64,000 bases of DNA from Pycnopodia helianthoides (Eukaryota > Echinodermata > Asteroidea > Forcipulatida > Asteriidae). A program made the position numbers and the translations under genes. The notes under the pieces were generated by a model that was given only the letters and a program-made list of their open reading frames with translations, was not told where the DNA came from and did not search any database. The stretch covers positions 13,236,931-13,300,930 of the forward strand of contig CM063243.1 of the NCBI GenBank assembly GCA_032158295.1, in the 5' to 3' direction. Within the stretch, counting starts at the first letter, position 1. Each line of letters opens with the position of its first letter. Shown here piece after piece: positions 1 to 12,798 of this stretch.

Positions 1-100
1 TTATCGAGCATCAATTCAAACTGTGTCTTCAAACTATGTAAAATGTCTTACATCAATGACTAAATTTAGGGAATTTTCTTCTTCCTCCCTTTTTGTACAG

Positions 101-3100
101 ATACCGTTTCCAAAACCGCTTAGAGAAATCAACAGGTAGGTTGCTTTTTGCAAACGTTCAGTATACGATGCAGCGAGGCATGGACTTCCTAAAAGTTATT
201 GAAAGTAGACGAGACACGAATAAACCTATTATTGTTTGGGTTTTTACAAAATATAGCTGAAAAGGAGCCTTAAATGCGGTAACCCTTTTCATATAATTAT
301 ATTACAGGATACAATTTAAAATGCAATCTATGTAATCATGCCCGGACGCCCGCCCCCCCAAAAAAAATCCAACTTCTGAGGGAGGCACATCACCCCTCAG
401 ACTCCCCCGTGCGTTGCTGCGCGGTGGGCGGTGCTAACCCGCCGATGTACTTTTTCTTTCACATTGCCCCCCCCCAAAAAAAAAATCCTGGTTACGGGCC
501 TGTATGTGATCTATGTAATATATCTATCTAATCTATCTAATTTATATTTACGTATCTAAATCTATCTAAGCTAATCTATCTAATCTATTTAATCTATCTG
601 ATCTATTTAATCTATCTAATCTATCTTATCTATATAATCTATCTAATCTATTTAATCTATCTGATCTATCTGATCTATCTGATCTTCCTGTCTATCAGAT
701 CTACATGATCTATCTAATAAATCTCATCTGTCTAATCGATCTAATTTATTCCCCGTGTAGTAACCACCGCGATATGCTCTCGAAGGTCGGCTTCTACCAG
801 AATCTTAATCTACGTCACGGCAACCTTCATGACGAAGGAGAACATGGCGGCCGATATATATCAGTCAGCAAAGAGGGCGTTATCAACTTCTGGAGCACGG
901 ATATGCATTTGCAACGATCAGTAACGGTAGGATAAACTCCGTTACGTGTTTAAACCAGTCATGAGAACTTAACAAAAAAGTGAATACGTAATTACGTGTT
1001 GTTGCATCTTTAAGAAATGCGAGTATGAATATAAATATAGTTAAGATGAAGTGACGTTTACTTATGAAATTTGAGTCGATTTTGTGAAAAGAAGTAAAAT
1101 ATAGTAAAATAATATTACAATTCAATCCTTACATAGGTGGTGTCTCGTGCGGTAGAAATTAAAATTGTAAAACGTCCGCATTTGGTTATTTGAACGACGT
1201 GTCTAGTCTATAATATGAATCAGTCAAACTAGAGTTATGATTGCATTTATTTGACAGATCGAGCAACCTCGAGAGAAGACTAAGCCCATGTGGCTGACGG
1301 ACATGGTATGCATGCCCAACGTGAACATGATAGCTGTATCGTCCACAGAAAGAGACATTAGTAAGTTTGATATCATACAGAATAATTCAACATTATTCAT
1401 ATTGATAAACCACAGTTTACAATGCTGTATTACATCACTTTTCTTCTCTAAACACATGTACAGTAATCATGTACATTGACATGTCTGCATTGCTGGAAAT
1501 AATGTAACCATATTTCGTTTTGAAATACTCTGCTAGGAAGACTTCGAGAAAGACTCTGCTAGGGTCGAAACGTCAGGCCACTAACTAATTTTTTGCATAT
1601 TTCGTTTTCGCAGGCTTTTATGATGTAAATGCAACCAAATTTGACCGATGTTTCCAAGTATCGGGTCTCGATAACTGTGCCCTCACAATGGATTATTGGT
1701 GAGTATAAACACAAACAGTTAGGCCCCCCTATATCGTTAATAAGTGTTGAGGCAAAGGCTTCCCCAATACACCCTTAGCAACAGCCGCAGCCACAGTCGC
1801 TAAAAGACCGTATGCACTTTGAGTGGGGCGCCCTCGGCTAGAGGTCAGAAGAAGGTTGTTCATATCCATTGGCTCATCCTGCGCGCCGCGCGTATGTGCG
1901 TTTTCCATTGTTTCGTCATCGTTTTACCTCTAAAAATGGCTGCGTGATGACGTCAATGCATAAGACCCATTTGGTCACAGTCCAACAGTAAGTTGTGACA
2001 TTATTGGCGTACGTAAACAGCAATCAACAGCTATTCAGACGCAGTGACGTTTTTCATTTCATTGTGTATAGGTTTGATCCGCGGAATATGAACAAAGCAG
2101 TGTTGGTGTTTGGTGACGCAGGGGGTAATGTGTGCTGCATTGTCTTCACGGAAGCTATGGGGTCAGCCCTCTTCGGGCCGCAAAACGCAAAATCAGGTAA
2201 GACGGCCGGCAAAGCTTACAGGGATTTACTTCTAAAACTAATGATTCCGAACAACACGAAGCCCTCTCTCACACATAATTGACATGTATTAATACACACA
2301 ATAACAACCCTAATTCACAACTTCTGTATGGTAATTCTTCTTTTCAATTGTTTCCCTGTTCCACAGTTGGATCAAGACGGGTACCGTTTCCCGAACTTTT
2401 AAGAGGAAATGTAAAAGGGGTAAATGCTATGAAATTCGCGGTAAGTAGTAGATGGATTATCTTGACAGGACACATTGTCGTTACAACAAACACCTTACGC
2501 GAGCGAAAGGACACACATATAATTGACTCCAATAATTGAATGTTTTACCTTGTCTCCAGCCGCTTCATGAGGATTGGGTACGGAAAGTAAAATACTGCAG
2601 TAACCTCAACTCCTTCATCTCCTGCGCCACTACCAACGAATCGTCAATATACATCGGTGATCTAGGGAGAAAAAAATCGTAAGTGGACTCGATTATCGAT
2701 TACCTCCAAAAATTTATTGGAATACCAGTCGATTTGTTTGACATAAAGCCAACCATATAAAAACCTCACGTCGTGTGAGGCCAGCATAAAAAGCTGTTAT
2801 AAAGAAAATGATGCTCAATAAAATCATAAATGTATTTGCTAAGCAAACGTTACCAGGGAAGCAGTAACACGCAGTGTGAATCACATGGCATTGTCGCTTT
2901 CAACCAGTTTCTGCTGAGGAAGATTTTTTCGGCACACGGCGTCGTATGTGCTTGAATACAAGTTGATCAAATTGTGGCGAGATTAGTCGTGCACAACCAA
3001 TCGTTCTGGGATTCACATGACAACAACAATAACAACAACAACAACGACAACGACATGACAACAACAACGACCTTAACGCAGCGTTAATTCTTCCATGTAT

Positions 3101-6100
3101 CTTTTTCGTGTTGTTATTTACAGAGGGTCGTTTTTCAAAATCAGGAAGGGAATTCTTTGTTTCGATTACTGCAAGGAAACAAACGTCATCGGTAAGAACA
3201 TAACTCATTGTTAAATTTCATTCTAATTTGCTTTTCGCGTATTTTTGTACGGACTGTTGTATACTTGTTTATCTGACGACTGATGTTGAAAACTGATAAA
3301 AAACAAAATGTTCGTTTTTCCGATTTGAATGATAAGGTCATACATTTTCCGACTTGAAAGCTGTTTTAATCCGACGTCTGTTGTTTCAGTCACCGGAGGG
3401 ATGGACCGTTCAGTCCGAACATGGAATCCATACGTCACAACCAAGGCAACATCAGTAATGAAAGGTCATACATCAGCCGTCGTTCACGTTGTCGTTAATA
3501 GTACGCATGGACAGATTATCTCAGTCGGCAAGGACAAGGTTAGGAAAGATAGTAATTGCTCTTTTAATCTTGACGGGAATAAAACGATTGAAATTAATAG
3601 ATAAAATAAAAATAAATAAAAAATAATTGTGGTCGTATCTTACTTTTTTTCATTGTTTATTTTTCAGGGAATCAAAGTATGGGACATGAGGACCAGACAT
3701 GCATGCAGAATATAAACCCACGTGGTATTAGCATGGGCCCTCACTCCATAAGTACTGTATGCTTCCACGCCAAGACCGGCTCACTGATTCTGGGAACGAA
3801 CCTGGTAAAACACAATTATTTTTACCTTTAATATTTTACACAGTGAAGACCTCGTTCAACCAGTTGAGGTTAAAGATGTCAGATAAAAGTGGTACTTACA
3901 ACCACAATGGTGAGAGTACAAGCGTGGATTTTGTTGTTACATTTAAACATTGTCAGAATTAGCTATAAATGTAAAAGAAAATAATCTGTGATTAAACTAC
4001 ATTGCCATTTCCCTTGTTATATATTTTGATATGGTAATACCAATAGTCAGTAACAAAACCATTGCAAACATTGTAAAAAAGGTAACTTTAACTAGATTAC
4101 GGTCATGATATGGGTGTATTGAAAAGGCTGGAAATTATTCAGCTATTAAATGCGACGCCAGCTTAGAAAAACCAAAATCTACTGTAATCAATATCTTTTC
4201 TGTTTTTCTCACAATAATCAGCTGGCCTTACTCGAGCATAAATGGGAGACTGACGTAGAAGATGACGACGTGACGTCACACAACCGGCCAGTCACGGCAG
4301 CGATTTACAACCACCTGTTCAATCAGGTGGTTAGTGCTTGCCATGACTCCGTGGTCAGTGTGTGGGATCTGGCGACTGGAACAAAGACTATCATGTTCTC
4401 TAAGGTAGGGTGACATCATCATTGACACTAATGAACAGATCAGTTGTTTGCAGGAAGGATTCTTTGTTTTCAATGCTTTTTTAAAAAGAAGCTTCCACGG
4501 CCGTACTGACTTTTATTGGCGTGTCGTGGCCGAGCGGATAAGAGCACCGGACTCAAGCTCTGGTGTTTCTGTTCAGCAGAGTGTGGGTTCGAGTCCCAGT
4601 CGTGACACTTGTGTCCTTAAGCAAGACACTTAACCATTATTGCTTGGTCCTTCGGATGGGACGTAAAGCCGTTGGTCCCGTGTGTTGTGTAATGCACGTA
4701 AAAGAAGCCAGTGCACTTATCGAAAAGAGAAGGGGTTCGCACGGTGTTCCTGGTTTGATCGGCAGCATATTGCGCCACCGCACCTTGTAAACCATTACAT
4801 TGTGCTATAAATGCATAGGTCTCATACTTCAAAAACGTAGCTCCACATACATGGCAGGTAAAAATACTGAGCGCTTTGTATCCTTTGGCAAAAGGCGCTA
4901 TATAAATACAGTTATTATTATTATTATTATTTGTAAAATGTCCACAATGAATTACAAACAAATTGGTTTATCACACATTACTTAATATAGGTCCGTTTAA
5001 TTCATCACTTATAGGATGCGCACAACATTGGTAAGATTGAAAATATAAACTTGGGTAGGCTATGGTGGAAAACTTCGCTTGAAATAGTTGTGCTTTAGAA
5101 ACGAGTACAACAAGTAGCTCTGATCTCGCGAGTCCAACACCAAATATTGAAAAAACAAATATCCCCCTGCTATTTTCTAGTGATGACTGATGGAGCTTAA
5201 ATTGCACAGATGAGTTTGTTATTATGTATTATTATGCTGGGTCAAATGAAGTGTTATCACTGGTCTTTGTCAATTAGGCCTACCAATGTTGTCCGCTAGC
5301 TTCCAGAATTAATGCACAGTAAAACTGTTAATATTTCTACGACAAGAATGTTCAAATGGCAACAATTCCTAGAGTGAGATCCACAATGGTGGAATTTGTG
5401 TTTACCAACTTTGCATTTTAAAATCCAGCAAATGAAAGTTAATCACGAGGTCGTTACCAATGCATTAACCCATTATGTGCGGATATTTGGGTACATGTGT
5501 ACTTTAAAAACAATCACATTTTTGACGATAGCTGTACACGATTTATGCCGTAAGCATTGATCTCTGACCCTACACATTTTTCAACAACCATTTTGTGAGT
5601 GCTCGTGAAAATTGCTCCAATTAAAAAACACACAACAAATACATCAATGTTTATAGAGTGGTAAAAATAACAACCACAATCAAACTGACAGTTCAAGAAA
5701 GACTCGAGGTATTCCATCTCCAAAGGGCCCACTAAAGACACCTCTTGTTACTGACAACCCATGAACTCAAATAATAAATACTAAATATCTCATCGTCTGT
5801 AATGGAGAAACAAACACAATTTGTTCAATCCCCTCGCAGGCTCACAAATACATGGAGAAAGGCGTTGAGAAATGTGCAGAGATTACCGCAATGACCTTTG
5901 ACCCGTCCTACCGTCGACTCGTGACCGGAGGGCGGGATGGATCCGTGAAGATTTGGAATTTTAATAACGGCGCATGCCTGAGGGAGTTGGAGACGTTTGA
6001 CAATATGGAGGTGAGAACGTGTTTATCACTGTGTGAAGTTTGAAGTATGCTTGTAGAACTCAAAATTAGAACTATCCAAAGTATACTTTTAGTTGGGCAA

Positions 6101-9100
6101 ACTTTAAAGGGGACATGCATTTTTTGTTTGCATGACTTGCGTTTTAAAAACACGAAGGCACGTGGGTGTCATGAGTGCCCCCCTCATCCAAGGTCCGCAA
6201 TATGTTTTAACATTATGGTTACAATTAAGTAAGACTTGTTTATATTGACATTTTTTTCTAAAAAATAAGCTGTTAAATTTTCTTGTTGATTGGTGCTGAC
6301 AGGTGACAGGGATTGTATGCCCCAAACAACGTATTGTAACTGCCGGCTGGAATCGGCGTGTAGCGTCCTACATGTAAGTCCTTTTTAATGGAAGATATAT
6401 TACTCCCCTCTGTGGCTTAGGGGTTAGAAACGGAAATAGTTTACTTCTTGAGCCAGCTAAGGGAAATTGTTAGTCCACCTGTTTGTAAAACTTTCTCAGT
6501 TGAAGTGAGGTTAGTGGGAGTGGTTCAAATTCACTTTAGTTTTCAATTAGAAAAAATATTTATTCCTATACTTTCTATTTCCATAATAGTATCATCGAAT
6601 TAGATTAAAGAATACAGAATAAATTATGGAGGCTAATTATCATCAAGAACAAAATAACAGAGAGGGTGAAAAGTATGGAGCTGTTCATGGTAAGCCGAGG
6701 CTAGTAGAGAAACCTATTAAGTACGATAAACGAAAAGCACACAAACAAACGGACAAGGAGAACAAACAGGCAAACAACGGGAGAGAGACGGATCAAATCA
6801 AGGCAAATACAAAAGGAATAATGACAAAGTAATTTTATTATTAATCAATGTCAAATGTCAAACGAACGAAACCATATGAGATTGAAGCTAATGAATTTGA
6901 TCCAATGTAAAGAAAAGTTTGCTGTAATGGATAATTTTAAATATTGTTGTCTCATTAACTTCCTACAGTGATTCTGATGATGATGACGACTCACGTCAAT
7001 GGATGTTGAAACACAGCGAGGACATCCTGTCCCTGGCACGTACGAGGCGAGTGTCGTGGCCACCTCGTCATACGACGGTGACATCTTCATCTGGTCCCTC
7101 GAGACGGCCCAGCCGCTCTGTATGCTCAACGCCAACGCTGGTGTCAGTCCCCGCTGCGGTAGCAGGACTATCAACTCTGCCTATAACAAGGCTGGCAGCG
7201 CCAAGTCCAAGACCAGCGACGCGGCGAGGCTCACTACCCGACGGAGCAGTGCAGCGTCAAGCCCCAATTCGGTCTCAGAGAGCGACATCAAGGAGAAGGA
7301 AACCCAAAACAATCCCCGTCTGCGACTCCCCTGAAACGCGCGAGTACCAAGACACTCCTAGACAAAGTGGACAACGGTGGCAAAGAGGACGAGGCGAACT
7401 CAAGGAGGATGAGTCTTCCAGCCATTGGCTCTCCCAAGGCCAGAGCAACATATGTCAACAGCCCCAAGCAGCCCGAAGGAGTCAAGGTTGACTCTCAGAC
7501 GTTTTTCACGGAGAGTTTGAGTAATTTCAAGGGGAGGAGAGCGCAGAGCAGCCGGGATGGCAACTCCAGTAGGAAGTCATTTTATGTGGATGTTGAAGAC
7601 TCTAAGGAGTATACCAGGAAACACGAGTCATCCGTCGACAAGGTGAGGAATTACCGTCGATGATTTTTCAAATAAACATGAGATAATTATTCACTACAAC
7701 GCAATGATACAACACCGTACAAATGGAACAACAGAAAGCAAGCACATTGCTTTTTACAATTATGTCGACACAGACAGAGTAGGCATAATATTACAGGATA
7801 GCTGGCAAGGGAGGTTTGGGTCATGTCTCAATCAAATTCGATTCAAACTCACATTTATTTCCGTACCAAATGAAAAAGTAAACCAAACAGAAAATAATAT
7901 GAGGAAGTATTGGAATTGTCAACAAGATGTAAGAAGCGAACGCAGTGTTGGTAAGGATGCATCTTCTAGAAGCCTGGGCTTGTGGCGAGATGCCTTAAAT
8001 GGACTAATACAGAACAAATCAACAAGAACAAAAATACACGGACAGTTGGATCAAGATAAGCTAGAAAGGTACGCATTGAAAGAAAAGGAAACATTGCTGA
8101 AAAAAATGAGAAGCAAACGATGTCACATAATTAGAAAACGCATACGTTGCAGATCCGGTCTACTCAACTTCATCTCAAAAAGAACAAATACGTTGTGCCT
8201 TTTCTTTACATGATTATGGTTTTTCCCAACTCGTTTAGCTTGTGTTCCTTCAATCTCGACCCAACGACCAGGACACGGCAACCCTAATGGCCAGCGGGGC
8301 CGACGGCTGGGTCAGAGCCTGGTCGATTCACCACAAGGGCGGACTGCTCGGCCAGTTCAACGCGGCGCAGAAGGGCGGCGGGGAGTCGGTGCTGGCGATG
8401 ACCACGGACAGCGAGAACGAGTTTCTCATCACCGGTGATACATCAGGCTACATCATGGTGAGTTTAACTTCCAAATGGAGTTTCATTAGAAGGGTAAGAA
8501 AGGAAAGTGTGTCACAACTTTGGTCCTGGTCACGCTGCAGACATTATGGTGAGGGTCATTGGCGTTAATGATGCTGTGGCGTTACAAAGGATAATCGTGT
8601 GCAAAATCATATCATATTATAGCAATGGGAGACTTTTAAACGATAGACGGCAGCAGACATACCAGGTAAAATTCCATTGTTTTTGTAGTGCTAAGCACGC
8701 GCACATTGCCGAGAACAATGAATTAACATGATAAGTCTGCTGCCACCTAGCGTCCCAAAAGTCCCACATTTACCTCATGCACTGACGTCATCACGCCGCC
8801 ATCTTATAAGTAAAACGATGATGAAACGATGGAACACGCACAGCTATGTACGTGCGCCGCACATAATGGACCAACAAGCAACCTTATTTTGCCCATAGTT
8901 GCGAGGCTGATTTTGACCTCTAGCCGAGGCGCCGTGCATGACGTTGCTAAAATTTAAGAACTCATCTTGGCTTACGTTGCATCGTTGTGACTCTCATGGC
9001 GACATATAGGAGCAAAATGGTTATGGTATTGTTTAATGGCAAACGACACATTGTGCCACATCATTTAAACAACTATTGTGGTACGAAAACCTCGATGTTA

Positions 9101-11169
9101 ACCCAAAGTCTGTTGTAAACGCTACCTAGGTGTGGGACATCACAGACTACTGCATCCGGAGTGAGAACCCCAAGTCCCGCGTACCATCTGCCGCTCTGCA
9201 GCACCTCCGCACCGACAGCAAGTTCCCGTTCCGAGGCGGAAACCCGACCATGAAGAAACTCCAGCATCGCATGGAGCAGAAGCAGCGCGCCGAAATGAAG
9301 GCGCCCTCGTCGGCTACGAATCCCCGCGCTACCATCAAATGGCCCGAGAAGCTGAACTCATTCCGTGCCCACTTGGCCAGCATCACGTACATCGAGTACT
9401 GTGAAGACAAGGGCCTTATCATATCGAGTAGTGACGACTGCTCAGTCAGGCTGTGGACGCTCTGCGGACGGTACATAGGTGAGTTTTTTGGTGTCCAGGC
9501 ATTCCCATGGGGAAAAACGCAAGAAGACATTTCCTTCCCTACTATCTTCAACCGATATCATCGAACGTACAGATGTGCAGAATCGCAATGGATGTAACTA
9601 TGATAATTAACAAACAAGACTCGCTGACGATACATTTCTGATTGACCCTTGCAAAGAACAATTAGAATGAAATGGTTTAACAGAGACACATTTATATTCT
9701 CAAAAGTAGCTGATTTGTGAATTATTACATTGGTCCACAAACACGTGCCAAATGAAAACCAACCGGCGTACACTCGTATGCCTACTCGCTGGAGTTCTGT
9801 CATTTATCAAATAATGCATTTCCATTCGAAGGAACGTTTGGTCAGTACGGAGGTTGGCCGAAGCTCCCCGAGGAAATCGTCCCCAGAGACCTACCTCGAC
9901 GCCTCCCACGTGACGTACACAGAGTGGCGTCTGCGGTAACGTTGAAGGTGCTGAATGGAGGCATCATGCCTAGATGGAAGTAAGTATAGACGCCACTAAG
10001 AGCATCTGCGCACTGGTATACAAAATGAGCCAACCTGGAGGTCTGGTGGCGTGCTTTTGCAATGTGTTTGGGTGACGACAGTAAAGATTTCTTGGTCGTG
10101 GATCGAGTCAATAGCAAGAAAACAATGTTGTTGATGAACTCAATACGAACATTATCATTGAAAAGCAAAGATCTCAAGACACCAACTCAGAATGTAATAC
10201 CGTCAAAAGAACAAACCTTCAAATACTCCGTCAATTTAACAATTTGTTTCCTATCCGTGTTGTTTCTCTAAAACTGACGTCAGTCAGAAAAATTGCTCAC
10301 CACAGTTCCAAACTTCTGACTGGTTCTTCAAGTAACAATGACGTCACACTTTCTCCCTAATAGACTTGCCAAGAATTTTAATGATGATCGTGGCACGTAA
10401 CCAGCTTGCCAAGGCCGCCCAGGGAGAAGACGACGACTCGGTCACCGGTGACGGGAAAGACGGTGTACGGTCTGAGAATAAGCTGGAGGAGAAACGCCGG
10501 GCTACTTGGGGTACCAGCTCCATCTTGGGGAAATCTTACAAGCCTAAGACTAGACATAAGATGCCGCCGACCCTTCCGGATATCAAACAGAATCAAAACC
10601 AGGTAGGAATTTGACATGACCCCGCGTCAAGTTACACGCGAGCCCGAATGGTACTTAGCAAGTTGTTGTTTTACAAAGAAACACCGGTAAAATAAATTTG
10701 CACCTACACTTTTACTTTCTTGAAGTATAGGTCTCTGATTAGTAAGTTTAATCGTACTGTGCAGCTTGCTAACAAGAGCATTAAAACATTGGACTTAGCC
10801 ACACAGCAAGCCTGTCATGAAATGTGTATGAAAACGTGAAAGTTGTGATGGGTTACAAATGTACTCACCTTTTATTCTTTCCATTTACCGCAGGTTGTGG
10901 TGTACTCATCGCTTCCATTCAACGAGCTGGAGGCGGTAGAAGAAGTCAAAGTTCCCGCCACTTTGCAAGAGATCCAATTACGACAGCAACAATCCCTGGA
11001 AGCGATGCGGGGCATGGAGAACAGCTTGGCAGCCGGGCTACTCGGCAAGAAACACGGCGGCAAACGCTCCCGATTGCAGGAGTTCCTCCAGAAGCAGAAG
11101 GCGGTGCGGCTTCTCACCAAGGGGAAATGGGGGAGTCTGGCCGCGGCTGCGAATAAAGCAGGAAAATAA
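101..11169 (+). CDS. WD40-repeat protein, WDR49/WDR64 family (5' end off window)
   Basis: Nineteen exons with GT-AG borders and matching phases: 101-135, 761-926, 1258-1360, 1614-1698, 2072-2196, 2367-2440, 2560-2678, 3124-3191, 3390-3538, 3668-3804, 4222-4404, 5840-6010, 6303-6373, 6969-7642, 8239-8457, 9130-9478, 9832-9979, 10364-10602, 10894-11169 (stop TAA). They encode about 1130 residues; the N-terminus lies upstream. WD40 blade signatures are visible: GGMDRSVRTWNPYV, GIKVWDMR, DSVVSVWDLATG, GGRDGSVKIWNFNNG, SSYDGDIFIWSLE, GYIMVWDITDYC and DDCSVRLWTLCGRYIGTFGQ, the last two assembled across introns. The order (GGMDR...WNPYV early, IGTFGQ before a basic C-terminal tail) is what I recall of the WDR49/WDR64 family; I cannot separate the two. 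WD40 propellers are protein-interaction scaffolds, and this family is linked to cilia or testis, but nothing here shows function. Frame breaks by one base occur in exons 3668-3804 (one deficit), 6969-7642 (two deficits) and 10364-10602 (one surplus); with these allowed for, the coding length is exactly 1131 codons. Sequence error is likelier than a pseudogene. Confidence 0.85.
519..748. repeat. (ATCT)n-type microsatellite
   Basis: A long run of ATCT/AATCTATCT motifs with scattered substitutions. It ends only a few bases before the acceptor of the exon that starts at 761, so it forms the pyrimidine-rich end of that intron. Confidence 0.9.
1533..1600. repeat. Dispersed repeat motif (GTCGAAACGTCAGGCCACTA)
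   Basis: The stretch holding GAGAAAGACTCTGCTAGGG and the motif named here recurs as both arms of the repeat at 26528-26900. It sits directly before the exon at 1614 and supplies part of the intron end. Confidence 0.6.
1735..1990 (+). repeat. Dispersed GC-rich intronic repeat, copy 1
   Basis: It contains CTCGGCTAGAGGTCA, a CGCGCCGCGCG core and a TGATGACGTCA box. A second copy in inverted orientation lies at 8740-8955 in another intron of the same gene, matching over the CTCGGCTAGAGGTCA end and the GTTTCATCATCGTTTTAC segment. Class unknown; probably a non-autonomous DNA element. Confidence 0.55.
3019..3065. repeat. (ACA)n-rich microsatellite
   Basis: A short imperfect ACAACA/ACGACA run inside an intron of the WD40 gene. 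Confidence 0.7.
4518..4933 (+). mobile_element. tRNA-Leu(CAA)-derived SINE, near full length
   Basis: The head (about 4521-4606) folds like a tRNA-Leu. It has an A box TGGCCGAGCGG, an anticodon loop CTCAAGC (anticodon CAA), a long variable arm and a B box GGTTCGAGTCC. It is followed by a conserved tRNA-unrelated body (CTTCGGATGGGACGTAAAG, then GCACGTAAAAGAA) and a tail AGGCGCTATATAAATACAG ending in (TTA)n. Related copies lie at 33236-33606, 39805-40080 and 49851-49945. It sits within an intron of the WD40 gene. Confidence 0.85.
4934..5839. other. Intron sequence of the WD40 gene, no feature seen
   Basis: AT-rich intron sequence between the SINE and the exon at 5840. I see no exon, RNA gene or clear repeat. 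Confidence 0.5.
6969..7642 (+). other. Long exon with low-complexity linker inside the WD40 gene
   Basis: At 674 bp this is by far the longest exon of the gene. It opens with an acidic run (six consecutive Asp/Ser-Asp codons), completes a WD blade ending in IFIWSLE, then continues for about 150 residues of Ser-, Arg-, Lys- and Ala-rich sequence with no domain I recognise, before the next blade begins in exon 8239-8457. It is probably a disordered loop between two propellers. Two one-base deficits lie in it, near 7035-7045 and near 7305-7312 (an A run), so no single frame stays open end to end. Confidence 0.7.
8740..8955 (-). repeat. Dispersed GC-rich intronic repeat, inverted copy 2
   Basis: The reverse complement matches the repeat at 1735-1990 over most of its length, including the GAGGTCA end and the GACGTCA box. 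Both copies lie in introns of the WD40 gene, about 7 kb apart and inverted. Confidence 0.55.
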
Positions 11170-11415
11170 GTTTAGGTCTACGGGTAGTGTCAATAATTTT
11201 ATGTAAATCGAAAACTTGGCAAGATGACGGGGGTGACTTTGAATGGTGTTGTAGAGCAGACGTAAATCTCAAATATTGAATTCCATCTTTATTTAGACCC
11301 AAAAGCTTTGGGGCAAAGGGAGCGGTTTGTAGCTCCAGTAGGAAATGTAGATTATGTAAATTTTTATAACAGTATTTAATTCATATTTAAAAAATTAAAC
11401 ACAAAGACATTATTA

Positions 11416-11421
11416 AATAAA
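11416..11421 (+). terminator. Candidate polyadenylation signal of the WD40 gene
   Basis: A canonical AATAAA lies about 250 bp after the stop codon at 11169. A second AATAAA follows at 11715-11720. Which one is used cannot be seen from sequence. Confidence 0.45.
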
Positions 11422-12641
11422 ATTGATGAATGACTTATTACCAACAAGGTACAAATCTAGGCATATGACAGAACAAAAAAAGAGAAGTCGGTGTTTGCAA
11501 TGTAGCTTTTTTGATGTGATATACAGATAATATTTATATTCTGTGAGAAAAATTATTATTATAGTGACGAGGAATTGAATAGAGATAAACAAAATGAGGG
11601 GACACTATTGAAATTATACGTGTGGGATATTTTGAAACAAAATCAGTGCTGTAAATATTACGTAGAGGGCGATTTTGTGTGAATGAATTCCACAGTCCTG
11701 ATGAAATTGTAAATAATAAACACAATCCGGCAAAAACTTACAGCTATTGTTCTATGTGTCAGTCAAAGAAAATGTTTCTTCAGAGGGCCTGTGGTATAGA
11801 TTTCCCCAAGTAATTTTCGGTAAACTAGTCGGCCACATTTAAACGTCGCCATTGCATTTTACGCGAAATTGAAAGCCCCTCAAAATAGCCGTTCAATTTC
11901 ACTTAAAGAGAGGGTTATATACACCAAAAGTTAATGACCATAAAAACCTGCAGCTGTTAATGTAAAACATGTTGAGAAACAATTCCCTTCAAAGGAATGG
12001 ACATCTTAGTGAGAGGGACTCAAAACACATTTCAATCTGTGAAACGTTTCTGCATGAAACGTTTCTCAGGTGTATTACGTATTACTCTTCCTGCGCGGAC
12101 ATAACCGCTCCAGATTTTGCCGAAAATGACCGGGAGAACTATTGCAAAAGAGACAACACCATCGTTTTAGGGAGAGTTTAATTCATTCCCGTACACACCA
12201 TAAAAACAACATGTGTACAATTTCCATACAATTGCTGGTTACACTCCGGTTGAAAACGACAAAGACAATTTAAAGTTTTGTCAGTGACTTTGTGAACGTT
12301 CACTAGTGCTATGTATTTCTATTGCGGATTTCGAACCATGCACAGGGTAATTGCATGGGGGGGGGGGGGTGTGTAATCGAATGCTATTTTTTATACGGTA
12401 TATCAGATGGAACTATTTCTGGATTGGTCATGGTACAATTACATTCGCTCTCAGATTACACAATAACAACCCCTCTGATAACGAAGTGTACTTTTTCCTC
12501 TACAGATTGGCCCATTATCGGCTAGTCAGTCAGTCATACGTCGCACATGACGTGGCATGTACAACAACACAAAATCACCACACGCTTTATGTTTAAACTG
12601 AGTCTGAACAAACAGTTTGTGAGCTAGACTTGTGGACAAGT
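11422..12641. other. Intergenic spacer with a repeat fragment
   Basis: No gene seen. About 12020-12140 (GAAACGTTTCT motifs followed by a CGGACATAACCGCTCC-like stretch) resembles the interior of the TTAA-flanked element at 59226-59598 and of its partial copy at 38512-38830. A poly-G run of about 13 bases lies near 12357-12369. Confidence 0.5.
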
Positions 12642-12798
12642 CGTTAAATGTTTGTCACCGTGGTAGCGTAACGGCTCTCGCGCAAGTCTACTCTCGCCAG
12701 ACTGCTGCCTTGCGACTACGGCCCCATTGGGAGCAGCGGTCTCGCGAGAGCAGAATATAGTCGCGCGAGGGCCGTTACCGTGACAAACATTTCAACGT
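12642..12798. mobile_element. Palindromic MITE-like element
   Basis: The ends AAATGTTTGTCAC and GTGACAAACATTT are inverted, and the match extends inward through GTAACGGC/GGCCGTTAC and the CTCGCGCG core. The arms are about 35 bp and the whole is about 157 bp. It is too short to code. Superfamily unassigned. Confidence 0.7.

Noticed and set aside
4521..4606. Possible functional tRNA-Leu gene
   Set aside because: It is the head of a SINE: the same body and tail follow it, and decayed copies occur elsewhere in the window.
6626..6832. Short open frame of 68 codons in a WD40 intron
   Set aside because: Low-complexity Lys/Asn/Gln sequence with no splice partner or domain.
7704..8213. 169-codon open frame in an intron of the WD40 gene
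   Set aside because: Lys- and Asn-rich sequence without a domain, lying wholly between two well-supported exons.
101..11169. Calling the WD40 gene a pseudogene because of stops and frame breaks
   Set aside because: All 19 exons keep consensus splice sites and matching phases. Four isolated one-base indels in short runs explain every break, and POMT2 shows the same pattern.
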